Assembly (NCBI RefSeq): GCF_044763875.1
Contig: NZ_JBIWGZ010000003.1
Location: 558,001-622,000 of the forward strand
Length of the DNA: 64,000 nt
Source: Rummeliibacillus sp044763875
GTDB lineage: Bacteria; Bacillota; Bacilli; Bacillales_A; Planococcaceae
Direction of reading: 5' to 3'
Shown: positions 8,346 through 16,764 of the stretch, one piece after another
Numbering within the stretch: the stretch's first letter is position 1
Layout of the letters: the number at the start of each line of letters is the position of its first letter
Made by a program: the position numbers and the translations under genes
The notes under the pieces: model-generated
What the model was told of the DNA's origin: nothing
Seen by the model: only the letters and a program-made list of their open reading frames with translations
Databases searched by the model: none

Positions 8346-8460
8346 AGGCTCTGTTATATGATATTTGCAGGGAGTACAGCGAGGAGGCTTGTCGGTTCGT
8401 CCGCGGAAAACGTTGCCTGTAGTGAAGCTGAAGAAATAACAACAGTATTGTTAAACAAAA
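8346..8460. repeat. Family D repeat, copy 1
   Basis: It begins AGGCTCTGTTATATGA and ends near ATTGTTAAACAAAA, the same ends as the copy at 13501-13572. The inside carries, in reverse, a CCGCGGACGAACCGAC...AGCCTCCTCGC module shared with the long form of family A. No ORF. Confidence 0.5.
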
Positions 8461-8472
8461 CCAATTAATAAA

Positions 8473-8512
8473 GAGCGTCTGAAAAATGTAGAAACCTACT
8501 TTTCAGACGCTC
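8473..8512 (-). terminator. Terminator after the acetyltransferase gene
   Basis: GAGCGTCTGAAAA and TTTTCAGACGCTC form a perfect 13-bp stem. On the minus strand it follows the stop at 8570 and is trailed by TTTATTAATT. Confidence 0.7.
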
Positions 8513-8569
8513 CCTCTTCCATTCAAGACTATAAATGGCTTGTGTTTCTTCACCGCTTCACTAGCTTAT

Positions 8570-9034
8570 TTATTTCATTTGTAATGGATTAAAAGAAAAA
8601 TGAAATGTTTTTGACTGTTCACCACCATTTTTTTTGTAGAACTCAATAGCATGCTGATCAACCCCATCCGCTTGTACAAATAAATCATTAATGCCTTTCG
8701 ACTTACAAAAATCTATTATTTCATGAACTAATCTACTTCCAATTCCATTACGCTGATACTCTTTACCGACCGCTAAGTCGTATATATACATCGAAGAGCC
8801 CTCCTGATCATACATCTCTAATTCGTATGCAGTTAATCCTCCGACAATCTTGTTATCAATACTAGCTACGATACATACAAACTTAGGATTAATCAAAAGA
8901 TTGCTGATATTTTTCAAGTTTACAAAATTCAAATTCGGTGATTCAAATTCCTTATTAAATAAAAGCACCAACTGTGAAAACTTTGAATCATCCCCACTTT
9001 GCAATTTCTTATATTCAACAACATTATTTTTCAT
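8570..9034 (-). CDS. AAC(3)-I-like GNAT acetyltransferase
   Basis: 154 aa GNAT-fold protein. The order of motifs matches aminoglycoside 3-N-acetyltransferase type I enzymes: VGGLTAYELEMY, then YIYDLAVGKEYQRNGIGSRL (acetyl-CoA loop QRNGIG), FVQADGVDQHAIEFYKKNG and a final HFSFNP. AAC(3)-I enzymes acetylate aminoglycosides at the 3-amino group. A chromosomal copy may be an intrinsic enzyme with another substrate, so resistance is only inferred. The ATG at 9034 has AGGAGAATC upstream. It stands alone between two minus-strand terminators. Confidence 0.75.
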   Translation of the reverse strand: MKNNVVEYKKLQSGDDSKFSQLVLLFNKEFESPNLNFVNLKNISNLLINPKFVCIVASIDNKIVGGLTAYELEMYDQEGSSMYIYDLAVGKEYQRNGIGSRLVHEIIDFCKSKGINDLFVQADGVDQHAIEFYKKNGGEQSKTFHFSFNPLQMK

Positions 9035-9130
9035 CTAGATTCTCCTATTTTGCAGTTTTTTACGATCATATATCATATTGTTTTATCCATTTTCCAATAT
9101 CAGGTGTTCTTTGTTCTTTTCCTTCTTACA

Positions 9131-9169
9131 ATAAAAAACACCCCTTAAGATAATAATATCTGAAGGGGT
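9131..9169 (-). terminator. Terminator after trmB
   Basis: ACCCCTT and AAGGGGT with inner pairing AGATA/TATCT. On the minus strand it is followed by GTTTTTTATT. Confidence 0.7.
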
Positions 9170-9220
9170 AAATCGTGGCAAATGAGTTTTTCAAAGAAGA
9201 GCGCTTAAAAAATTCATTTG

Positions 9221-9874
9221 TTAGTCTTTCTTTGTTTGGAATTGTGATTCTAAGCGATAAATTGGTTGGCCTTTAGAAGAGAATTTCTCTTCATATTCAG
9301 TCATCACATTGTCTTCTGGCATTTCTACATGTAAATCGAGTGATACATAATTTAGTTTCATGCCATAATGCGACATACTGACTAATGAAAATTCAAATAA
9401 GCCACGATTATCCGTTTTAAAATGTACTTCTCCATTATCTATTAATACTGCTTCGTATAGTTTTAAGAAGTTTTCATGTGTTAATCTGCGTTTTGCATGG
9501 CGTGATTTTGGCCATGGATCAGAAAAGTTTAAGTAAAGACGATCTACATCGTTTTTTGCAAAATACTTTTCTAAATCTGCACCATTTACACATAGTAAAC
9601 GTATATTTTTAGGTGTTCCAGCTTCAATTACTTTTTCAGCAGCTGTTACAATGACACTATCAAACAACTCAATACCAATATAGTTGATATCTGGATTTTG
9701 CAAAGCCATTCCTGTAATAAACTGCCCTTTACCTGAACCTACTTCTATATGCAACGGATTGTCGTTTCCAAAGAACGCTTTCCATTTACCTTTGTGGCTT
9801 TCTGGGTTAGGCTCGATAATTTCCGGATGCGATTGGATAAAATCTCCTGCCCATGGTTTGTTACGAACTCTCAA
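9221..9874 (-). CDS. trmB: tRNA (guanine-N7-)-methyltransferase TrmB
   Basis: 217 aa, normal length. It has the SAM-binding region HIEVGSGKGQFI, the motif YIGIELFDSV and the family signature LNFSDPWPKSRHAKRRL. It methylates N7 of G46 in the variable loop of tRNA. The start is a TTG at 9874 with TGAGGAAA upstream, giving LRVRNKPWA, the usual N-terminus. The gene lies near the ytlR-type kinase gene, as in B. subtilis, but is separated from it by 68 bases. Confidence 0.93.
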   Translation of the reverse strand: MRVRNKPWAGDFIQSHPEIIEPNPESHKGKWKAFFGNDNPLHIEVGSGKGQFITGMALQNPDINYIGIELFDSVIVTAAEKVIEAGTPKNIRLLCVNGADLEKYFAKNDVDRLYLNFSDPWPKSRHAKRRLTHENFLKLYEAVLIDNGEVHFKTDNRGLFEFSLVSMSHYGMKLNYVSLDLHVEMPEDNVMTEYEEKFSSKGQPIYRLESQFQTKKD

Positions 9875-9942
9875 TGTATTTCCTCATTTCTATATTTATC
9901 GTACGATTCAACATTTAATTATTCAAGAAAGCAATGACTTAG

Positions 9943-10866
9943 TCAAGAAGACTTTCTAGCTAATCGCCAAGCACTTGACTTTACTCTGAAATGAATAGGC
10001 TGGTCCTTCTTTGATACTCCTGCGTATTCACCATCAGTATGTGCAATGATATCTCCATCCATAATTATTTCAAAATTAGTTGCTGTAAATTGTTTTACAG
10101 CTTTAATTTTCGTATGTTGACCAAAGAATATGGTACTAAATAATAATAATAATTTTAGCCTTGATACATCATTGACAATAGTTAATTCAAATTGGCCATC
10201 ATTTGGAATCGAATTGGGGGAAATTTTCATTCCTCCCCCATAGTAGGGTTGATTACTAGCTACTACAAACCAAACATGACGAAAAATTTGTTCTTGATCA
10301 TTATGTATCAAACTTAATGTAAATCTGTTAAAAGTAAATAATGTTTTAATCAAAAAATAGATGTAAGATAGCTTTCCCAATCCAATTTTGTTTAGATTTT
10401 TTTTGGCTTTTGAATGATTAACATGTTTACTAATCATAGCGTCAAAACCAAAGCCTGCGCTATTCATGAAATATTTCTTGTCATCTGTGGTTTCTAAAAT
10501 GCCAATATCCATTTCCCTTGTTATAGGCTGTTGAAAGAATTGCTCGACTTCCTTTACTGTTTTAAAGTTTTCAAAACCTCGACCGAAATCATTGCCAGAA
10601 CCTGCTGCAACGGCTCCAACTATGATATGAGGGAATTCAATGGCACCCTGAATTACTTCATGAATCGTGCCATCTCCTCCGACAGCTATTACTAAAAGCG
10701 GCTGCTGATCCTCTTTTGCTTGTTGCTTTACAATTTCCGTTGCATGACAAGGATAGTTTGTAAATATCGCTTTATATGGCATAGATAGTTCCGATTCCAT
10801 TTTACGCCATTTACGTTTAGCTACTCCGTTTCCTGCTTTATCATTTATGATAAAAAGTAGTTTCAT
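9943..10866 (-). CDS. ytlR: YtlR-like diacylglycerol/lipid kinase family protein
   Basis: 307 aa. The N-terminus KLLFIINDKAGNGVAKRKW and the nucleotide loop VIAVGGDGTIHEVIQG, followed by AAGSGNDFGRG, are the signature of the DAGK catalytic domain (PF00781). It is likely a cytoplasmic or membrane-associated kinase of a lipid alcohol; the substrate of YtlR is not known to me. The ATG overlaps the stop of the upstream 355-aa gene by 4 bases (ATGA), so the two are probably translationally coupled. Confidence 0.82.
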   Translation of the reverse strand: MKLLFIINDKAGNGVAKRKWRKMESELSMPYKAIFTNYPCHATEIVKQQAKEDQQPLLVIAVGGDGTIHEVIQGAIEFPHIIVGAVAAGSGNDFGRGFENFKTVKEVEQFFQQPITREMDIGILETTDDKKYFMNSAGFGFDAMISKHVNHSKAKKNLNKIGLGKLSYIYFLIKTLFTFNRFTLSLIHNDQEQIFRHVWFVVASNQPYYGGGMKISPNSIPNDGQFELTIVNDVSRLKLLLLFSTIFFGQHTKIKAVKQFTATNFEIIMDGDIIAHTDGEYAGVSKKDQPIHFRVKSSAWRLARKSS

Positions 10867-11930
10867 GTAAGTTCTTCCTCTAATGATTGCATTTTCTCAG
10901 AAGGAATATTGTTATTGTCATTCTGATCAAGTCTATGATAAGAAGTTGTTTGAACTGAATTTAAAAGAAATTGTGCGGCTTTAAATTGCATATGTTTCAT
11001 CGGAGAAGGATTCTTCTTCAAATGTGCAAACCAATCCGAATACTTTCGTTTATCGATGAACTCAACGTCATAACTAGAACCAGGATAGTCAATATATCCA
11101 TTTCGTGATAATACAACTTTACGAACGGGCAAATCGATTTCGTTTTGCTTGAAGATTTGCTTCACAATGGATTCCATACGATTTAATCCGATTAATGGAC
11201 TTAATACTTTTTTATCAATCTTCCCGACTTTTTTCTTCCAGAACCGGCTACCATCTCCGACAAATACTGCTTGTACCTCTTCTTCTAACACTTGAATGCA
11301 TATACAATCGGTAGGTGTAAGAATGATTATCCCCATTTCTACAGGCGCCTTTTTCACTTGAAAAATCGGATAATAGAACAACAGATAACTGTCTGGCAAA
11401 CGTTGTGTAAATGCTCTTAACAGAGAATCACGATAGTATTTAGGACTCACATATGATTTTTCACTTAATGTTGAACTGGCCCATTTAAGTTGGAATTGGA
11501 AAAGTTGATCGATATACATTCTTTTTAATTCTTCAATGGTTTGTGGTTCATACAAAATTGTTGGTTGAAACGTGAATGTGTTCGACTCTTCCTGAAGGAT
11601 CTCTTCGTCAGAATCTTGGTCTTCAAACTCTTCATTTATTTGATTGAAGAAATCCTCTTTATAATCGGAATCCGTATCTTCCTCTTCCCAAGGAGCCAAT
11701 TTCTTTTTTCGAGTAAATGGCATTAATCGTTTTAGAAAACTTTTATGAGGCTTTTCTTCAACTTCTATTTCATCTTCATGTTCCCAATTAGTGATTTTTT
11801 CACCAGATTCCCAGTCTTCTTTCATACGAGCCCATTGTATTTTTTTTAGTCTTACAAATTGGGTTGGGTATCTTTTTAAATCTTTTTGATAACGTGAAAC
11901 ATAATCTTGAAGTTTAACTAGCTGTGCCAT
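10863..11930 (-). CDS. Hypothetical cytoplasmic protein upstream of ytlR
   Basis: 355 aa, no signal or membrane segment. An acidic and basic middle (about residues 45-130, with many E/D runs) is followed by a folded C-terminal half (about 130-325). A position-equivalent gene, ytlQ, exists in B. subtilis, but I cannot confirm homology by eye. The ATG at 11930 has GGGAGGGAAAGG upstream. It is the first gene of a two-gene operon with the lipid kinase, so a role in the same pathway is possible. Confidence 0.65.
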   Translation of the reverse strand: MAQLVKLQDYVSRYQKDLKRYPTQFVRLKKIQWARMKEDWESGEKITNWEHEDEIEVEEKPHKSFLKRLMPFTRKKKLAPWEEEDTDSDYKEDFFNQINEEFEDQDSDEEILQEESNTFTFQPTILYEPQTIEELKRMYIDQLFQFQLKWASSTLSEKSYVSPKYYRDSLLRAFTQRLPDSYLLFYYPIFQVKKAPVEMGIIILTPTDCICIQVLEEEVQAVFVGDGSRFWKKKVGKIDKKVLSPLIGLNRMESIVKQIFKQNEIDLPVRKVVLSRNGYIDYPGSSYDVEFIDKRKYSDWFAHLKKNPSPMKHMQFKAAQFLLNSVQTTSYHRLDQNDNNNIPSEKMQSLEEELT

Positions 11931-12010
11931 GTCCTTTCCCTCCCCAAAAAATCATCTCAAAATAGTGTATATAAAAAGGCATATGTTCCTATTTTACCAT
12001 GTTATTTATC

Positions 12011-12040
12011 AAAAAAAAGGGAGAAGTTGGTGACTTCTCC
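12011..12040 (-). terminator. Minus-strand terminator
   Basis: GGAGAAGT and ACTTCTCC around TGGTG; on the minus strand it is followed by CTTTTTTTTGAT. It would end transcripts from the dat side before the 355-aa gene. Confidence 0.65.
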
Positions 12041-12070
12041 GCAAGATTCTTTGTAAAATATAGTATCGAA

Positions 12071-12537
12071 TCAATTCAATAAATTCCATTCTGGTTTAAA
12101 AAAACGAACATTATTCTCTCTAAACGAATAAATTATCTAGCATTTAGCAACTTATTGTTTTTTAATTTTATGAATTTCCGCTAAAGGTGGACGCTTTCCG
12201 CGGGCAAGCTGAGAGTTGCTTCGCTCGCTTCACTTGCTTTTGAGGTCACTGAAAAACGATTTTATACCTAATTTTATAGTGCAAATAGTCTATAACATGA
12301 AGTGGAATCAGCTTCGCTTTCCGCGGGAGTTTTCGCTGTTTCCACTTCAACAAAAATTGCATTTCAAAATTTTATTATTAAAATTCATGCCTTTTTGACT
12401 TTTTCAGTGGCCGCTTGCTTTTCCCGCTGAGTCTCCACCTTTCGCTCAATAATAAAATTTCAATATCAACACTGAAGTAAAACAGAACCTAATAAAAATG
12501 TTTGTGCTTTTAACTTCGAATTATGAATTAGATTCAA
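12071..12537. repeat. Family B repeat, copy 1, split by a family A copy
   Basis: The terminal inverted repeats are about 40 bases and degenerate: the left arm runs through AATTCAATAAATTCC to AAAAAAACGAACATT (12099-12113), the right arm from AAAAATGTTTGTGCTTTT to CGAATTATGAATTAGATT. The palindromic core AGGTGGACGCTTTCCGCGGG...CCCGCTGAGTCTCCACCT is interrupted by the 163-bp A element at 12247-12409. It fills the gap between the 355-aa gene and dat; no gene is seen here. Confidence 0.65.
12247..12409. repeat. Family A repeat, copy 3 (short form, intact ends)
   Basis: 163 bp with perfect 10-base terminal inverted repeats CACTGAAAAA/TTTTTCAGTG and inner arms GAAGTGGAATCAGC and GCTGTTTCCACTTC. It lacks the middle present in the long copies. 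It lies within the loop of family B copy 1. I see no clear target-site duplication. Confidence 0.75.
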
Positions 12538-12554
12538 TCACTAATCAAATAGAT

Positions 12555-13406
12555 TTACACCAGAAATAACTGCTGTATTTTTTCTTCAAAAGTTTGCTGT
12601 ATTTTACGTGTAAAAATACCAGGTTCACCAGTTTGAATGATTGTATCATCAATTTTAATTATTGGTGTGATTTCTGAAGATGTTGATGATAAGAAGACTT
12701 CATCCATTTGTAGCGCTTGTTCTTTTGTGAAGGCTTCCTCAACAACAGATAAGCCAATTTCTTTACAGCATTTCATCACAACTTGTCGTGTAATACCGTT
12801 TAAAATATAGTTATTGATTGGATGAGTGTAAAGCACCCCACCTTTTATACCATAAATATTCGAAGATGACCCTTCCGTTACCATTTCTCCTCTGTGTTGA
12901 ATAGCTTCATAACAATGCGCTTCATGTGCTTGTTGCTTTGCAAGGACATTGCCTAACAAATTTAAACTTTTAATATCACAACGGAGCCAACGAATATCCT
13001 CTACAAAAATCGCACTCACACCAAAGCGAAGGTTATTTACGGGTCTCTCTGCTACTTGTGTATAAGCGATTAATGTCGGCTCCGTAAAATCAGTTGGGAA
13101 AGCATGATTTCTTGGTGCTATGCCTCTTGTAATTTGCAGATAGATATGACCAGTTGCTAATTCATTTTCTTCAACAAGGTCATAAAGCATTTTATGTAAA
13201 ACATCCTTTGTATAAGGGATAACAAGTCGAATTTCATCTGCACTTCGATATAAACGATCTATATGTTCAGTTGCAGTAAACATCGATCCTTCATATACTT
13301 TAATCACTTCATATATCCCATCACCAAATTGATACCCTCTGTCGTTTATTGAAAGTTTTGCATCTTCTGTATCGATTAATCGATCATTATATAACATTTT
13401 TTCCAT
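12555..13406 (-). CDS. dat: D-amino-acid transaminase
   Basis: 283 aa, fold-type IV PLP aminotransferase. The N-terminal signature DRGYQFGDGIYEVIKVYEG is that of D-alanine aminotransferases. The PLP lysine is in CDIKSLNLLGNVLAKQ and the phosphate-binding part in VTEGSSSNIYGI. It converts D-alanine and 2-oxoglutarate to pyruvate and D-glutamate for cell-wall synthesis. The start is uncertain: AAGGAG lies 12 bases before the ATG at 13406 but abuts the ATG at 13418, which is therefore too close; an ATG at 13397 is also possible. Confidence 0.9.
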   Translation of the reverse strand: MEKMLYNDRLIDTEDAKLSINDRGYQFGDGIYEVIKVYEGSMFTATEHIDRLYRSADEIRLVIPYTKDVLHKMLYDLVEENELATGHIYLQITRGIAPRNHAFPTDFTEPTLIAYTQVAERPVNNLRFGVSAIFVEDIRWLRCDIKSLNLLGNVLAKQQAHEAHCYEAIQHRGEMVTEGSSSNIYGIKGGVLYTHPINNYILNGITRQVVMKCCKEIGLSVVEEAFTKEQALQMDEVFLSSTSSEITPIIKIDDTIIQTGEPGIFTRKIQQTFEEKIQQLFLV

Positions 13407-13448
13407 TCCATAATTCATCTCCTTATTTTCTTCCTATACATTATACAT

Positions 13449-13500
13449 AAAGAAAAGATGCGGTGAACGTGGTGAACAAAGTTCATCACATCTTTTCTTT
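13449..13500 (-). terminator. Terminator between the beta-helix gene and dat
   Basis: AAAGAAAAGATG and CATCTTTTCTTT form a perfect 12-bp outer stem, with GTGAAC/GTTCAT pairing inside. It would end transcription of the beta-helix gene. Confidence 0.65.
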
Positions 13501-13572
13501 AGGCTCTGTTATATGAAATTGTTGATTTTTTTAATGCATCTTATGATGAAATTCAAAATTATTGTTAAACTA
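13501..13572. repeat. Family D repeat, copy 2
   Basis: It starts AGGCTCTGTTATATGA and ends ATTGTTAAACTAAG, matching both ends of the copy at 8346-8460 but with a different, AT-rich middle. It abuts the terminator. Confidence 0.4.
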
Positions 13573-13576
13573 AGTT

Positions 13577-15892
13577 TTAGTTAAAATTGCTTAATATTAT
13601 TTTTTCGGGCTTGCTATATACTGCGTAAACCGATGAGATTCGAATGAAGGTTTCAGTTGTATTGTAAAGTTGATTTGTTTTCAATAATTCTTTTTCTTCA
13701 TCTGTTAATACATCTTTTATTTCATCATATTGTTCTCCTGGCCCACTGTTTTTCCACGCAATAAATTGAATTGCTCGTCCAACATTTGTAAAAGTGTTAT
13801 TTCGGATTTTCGGATTGATTGCACCACTAGAGAGAATACCTCTCTTTTTTGGATCATTGACTGCTACATTTCGTATGTCATTCTTTTCAATCGTTGGTGT
13901 TTTCCAGTTCATCACTCGAATTGCATCATTACGCGTTGTATCAATCGTGTTACCACGAATCAGAATATTTGTATGAAGATGCCCTCCTGAATACTTATGA
14001 GTGCCAATAGCACGGTCTAAATTTACAAATTTGTTGTTAATAATATTTACTCTATTGTTTGCCGTACAATCGAAATTACTCCATTTTGAACTCCAGCCAA
14101 GTGTTGTTTTGTCCGGTGTATCAATATTAATCGCTTCTTTAATGTAACGATCTGATGGTTTTGAATCAACAAATTGGCTGTTTGTAATTGTTACGTCTTC
14201 AGATGCATCCATTTCGATAAAATGTCCTGCATTCATATTACGGAATTGAATATTGGATATATGGATATTTTTGTTATGTCCCATAATGATCGCAAAGCTG
14301 CTCAATTTATAATTTAAATTGAAGATAACTTTACCTTTTCCAATAAAACTAATATTTTTTTCTCCTTCATAACCACTTACAACTCGCTCTTTTTTTGAAA
14401 ATGATGGACGGATTAGTTGGAAAATGGAGTTAGATGGATTCATAGTAGGTGTACCTGTATCATCACCTTTGAAAATTTCTGTTCCATCTTCAAACTCTAA
14501 AGTAACGTTTGAAGGTACGTATAATACATTTGATATTGTATACACACCTTTGGTAAAGATAATTTTACCCCCGCCTTGTTTCTCAAGTTGTTCCATGTAG
14601 GAGCGCAATGCATAGTATTGCTTTGTTTGAGGCGTATAAGATGAGCGTAGAAAGTATTCTTTATTAAGGGTGACTGATTCTGGTGTTACTTTATATTCCT
14701 CTTTTCCAAGATCATTCATATTAGTGAATTCAATTTTCTCAACAGGCTCAGCTTTATTTGCTATATGCATAAAGTATTCCTGTAAGTCTTTTCCTTCATT
14801 TGATGCCAGTGCTTTTTTTACGCCTAGCGTAACTGTATTTTCATTAAAAGGTTCGTTTGGACTAGTTTGTGCAGCCAATAAAACGGCAAAATCCATACCC
14901 TCAAATTGGTTATGTTGAATAATTGGCTTATACGTCCCTTTCACATAGATACCATAGTTACTACTTACAGATTCAATTTTGTTATTTTCAACTGTTGGTT
15001 GCTTCCAATTTTTCATAACGATCGCATTTGATTCAGTGTTTTTTATGCTATTATTCAATATCTTCACTTTTGATTGGTATGTGTCTACAGTAAAATTATT
15101 TGAACTTATGGCTTCAAATACTTCATCAAATTTATTTTTTTCAATCAATACTTGTGAATTTGGGGTTTCATCGTACATACTCCAATTTACTTTGTAAGTA
15201 CCATATGAAAAATCAGCAGTTTCAATACTTATTGATGGTTTTGAGAGGGAGGTTTCATTTGTAAAACTGTTATTTTGGATTTTAGTATTTTTTGTTGCAA
15301 CTAATTGAATAAAGTAACCATCATTTGCATTTTTGAACTGAATATTACTAATGGTTAGATTATTATTGTGTCCAGTTATGATCCCGTTTACTTTTTCATT
15401 TTCTTTTAGATCAATCGTTGCTTTTCCATTACTTGTGATTGTCACATTTTTGGAACCACTATAGCCACCCATCATATCTCCATTCTTAGCGATACTAGGT
15501 GCTACAAGTTGAAACATTGATTTTGAGGCAATTAATTCATTACCTGTGTCCATACTTTTTTCTAAAATTACACCATCATTTAATTGAATGGTGACATTTG
15601 AAGGTACAAATAATGTATTGGTTATCAAATACGTACCTTTCTTTAAAATAAGAGTACCTCCACCATCCTTCTCCATTTTTTCCAAGTACGACCTTATCGT
15701 GTAATAATTATTAGTTTCAGATGAATAGGTCAAATATTTTTTCATCTTTTTATTTATGGGCGTAGTGTTTGTTGAAATAGTATAGGTGCCTTGCTTTGCA
15801 GAGGCATGCAATAATGGATATTTAATTGCTAATAAACTAAATAAAATTGTAAGAGCTACTATGTAGATGCATATTTTGCCGAATTTCTCCAT
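13577..15892 (-). CDS. Secreted right-handed beta-helix protein with two homologous halves
   Basis: 771 aa. Residues 1-32 are a signal peptide or N-terminal anchor (ICIYIVALTILFSLLAI...HASA). Two homologous units follow, about 45-385 and 410-765. Each starts with SS-T-YY-RSY-E-EK-GGG, then a LF/LYVPSNVT motif, a GYSG/GYEG-KN segment and strings of N-rich parallel beta-helix coils (NNKF, NNSI, RGNTIDT, RNNTF). The fold is that of pectate-lyase-like proteins, so it may bind or cut a polysaccharide or sit on the surface; no catalytic residues can be assigned. The ATG has GAGGAGTG upstream. A decayed single-unit relative lies directly upstream. Confidence 0.75.
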   Translation of the reverse strand: MEKFGKICIYIVALTILFSLLAIKYPLLHASAKQGTYTISTNTTPINKKMKKYLTYSSETNNYYTIRSYLEKMEKDGGGTLILKKGTYLITNTLFVPSNVTIQLNDGVILEKSMDTGNELIASKSMFQLVAPSIAKNGDMMGGYSGSKNVTITSNGKATIDLKENEKVNGIITGHNNNLTISNIQFKNANDGYFIQLVATKNTKIQNNSFTNETSLSKPSISIETADFSYGTYKVNWSMYDETPNSQVLIEKNKFDEVFEAISSNNFTVDTYQSKVKILNNSIKNTESNAIVMKNWKQPTVENNKIESVSSNYGIYVKGTYKPIIQHNQFEGMDFAVLLAAQTSPNEPFNENTVTLGVKKALASNEGKDLQEYFMHIANKAEPVEKIEFTNMNDLGKEEYKVTPESVTLNKEYFLRSSYTPQTKQYYALRSYMEQLEKQGGGKIIFTKGVYTISNVLYVPSNVTLEFEDGTEIFKGDDTGTPTMNPSNSIFQLIRPSFSKKERVVSGYEGEKNISFIGKGKVIFNLNYKLSSFAIIMGHNKNIHISNIQFRNMNAGHFIEMDASEDVTITNSQFVDSKPSDRYIKEAINIDTPDKTTLGWSSKWSNFDCTANNRVNIINNKFVNLDRAIGTHKYSGGHLHTNILIRGNTIDTTRNDAIRVMNWKTPTIEKNDIRNVAVNDPKKRGILSSGAINPKIRNNTFTNVGRAIQFIAWKNSGPGEQYDEIKDVLTDEEKELLKTNQLYNTTETFIRISSVYAVYSKPEKIILSNFN

Positions 15893-15904
15893 ATGTTAGT
15901 CACT

Positions 15905-16616
15905 CCTCTTCTGGAAATTATTATTGAAATCGCCATAGTAGTATTACTTTTTTCATTCATTTGCTTACGTATAAAATTTTCTGTTGCACTATACTGGCTA
16001 CCTTGACTGCTATTTTCCCATACAAGATTGCATTGCATGCGTAACGTGATTAAATGTGTTGTATTGAATGGTTTAGTTATTTGCTCCACTTAATAATATT
16101 CCGCGCAAATTATTTATCCCAATTCCACTTACATTAGAAATTGAATTATGTTCAATAATAGCATTGAAACAAGCCATCACACGGATTGCATCAGAACGCA
16201 TAATTTTAATCGTATTATTTCGAATAATTACTTTGTTGTGTATCTTTCCTCCAGAATATTTGTGCGTTCTAACTGCTCTATCTAGTTAGTTAAACGTATT
16301 ATTTGCTATTAGCACATTGTTATTCGGTTGGTTATCAAATTCGCTCCGCACTTTATTGCGACGACAACTTTAAGTTGAATAGTTACATTCGAAGGCACAT
16401 ATAATGCATTGCTAACGATTTATGACCTTTTTTAATATCAACCTTACCTCCTTATGTTTTCTCTAGATTTTTAAGATATGATCACAACATATAGTACTTG
16501 GTTTTACTTGCTATGTAGGATTTTCTTTTGCCCGTTCTTAAGATTGGAGAAATGATATTCAGCACTAGGGATGCTAATACAAGTACAACAATTCATATGT
16601 TTTTCGTGTTGTTCAT
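15905..16616 (-). pseudogene. Decayed single-unit beta-helix paralogue
   Basis: Translation from the ATG at 16616 gives MNNTKNI, then stop codons and frameshifts. Segments match one unit of the neighbour: SKTKYYML-SYLKNLEKT-GGK, then in another frame ALYVPSNVTIQL, then RAVRTHKYSGGKIHNKVIIR, SDAIRVM, RGILLSGA and IQYNTFNHVTHAMQS. At least four inactivating changes and an internal deletion are visible. It is in the same orientation as the intact gene and ends just before it, so the locus was once a tandem array. Confidence 0.75.
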
Positions 16617-16692
16617 CTTCTATTCCTTTCTGATTATTTTCGTAACGAAAATGCCTGAAAAACTATTGTAAGTTTAGTACCTAAATCAAAAA

Positions 16693-16716
16693 GCCCCCAT
16701 ATAATTTTATGGGGGC
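16693..16716 (-). terminator. Terminator after pepV
   Basis: GCCCCCAT and ATGGGGGC form an 8-bp stem; on the minus strand it is followed by TTTTTGATTT. Confidence 0.75.
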
Positions 16717-16764
16717 CGATACTCCTGCATTATCAATTTTTAGTTATTTTTTACAGGGTGATAT

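Noticed and set aside
13730..13990. Plus-strand frames inside the beta-helix gene
   Set aside because: Antisense shadows of a long, clearly coding minus-strand gene.
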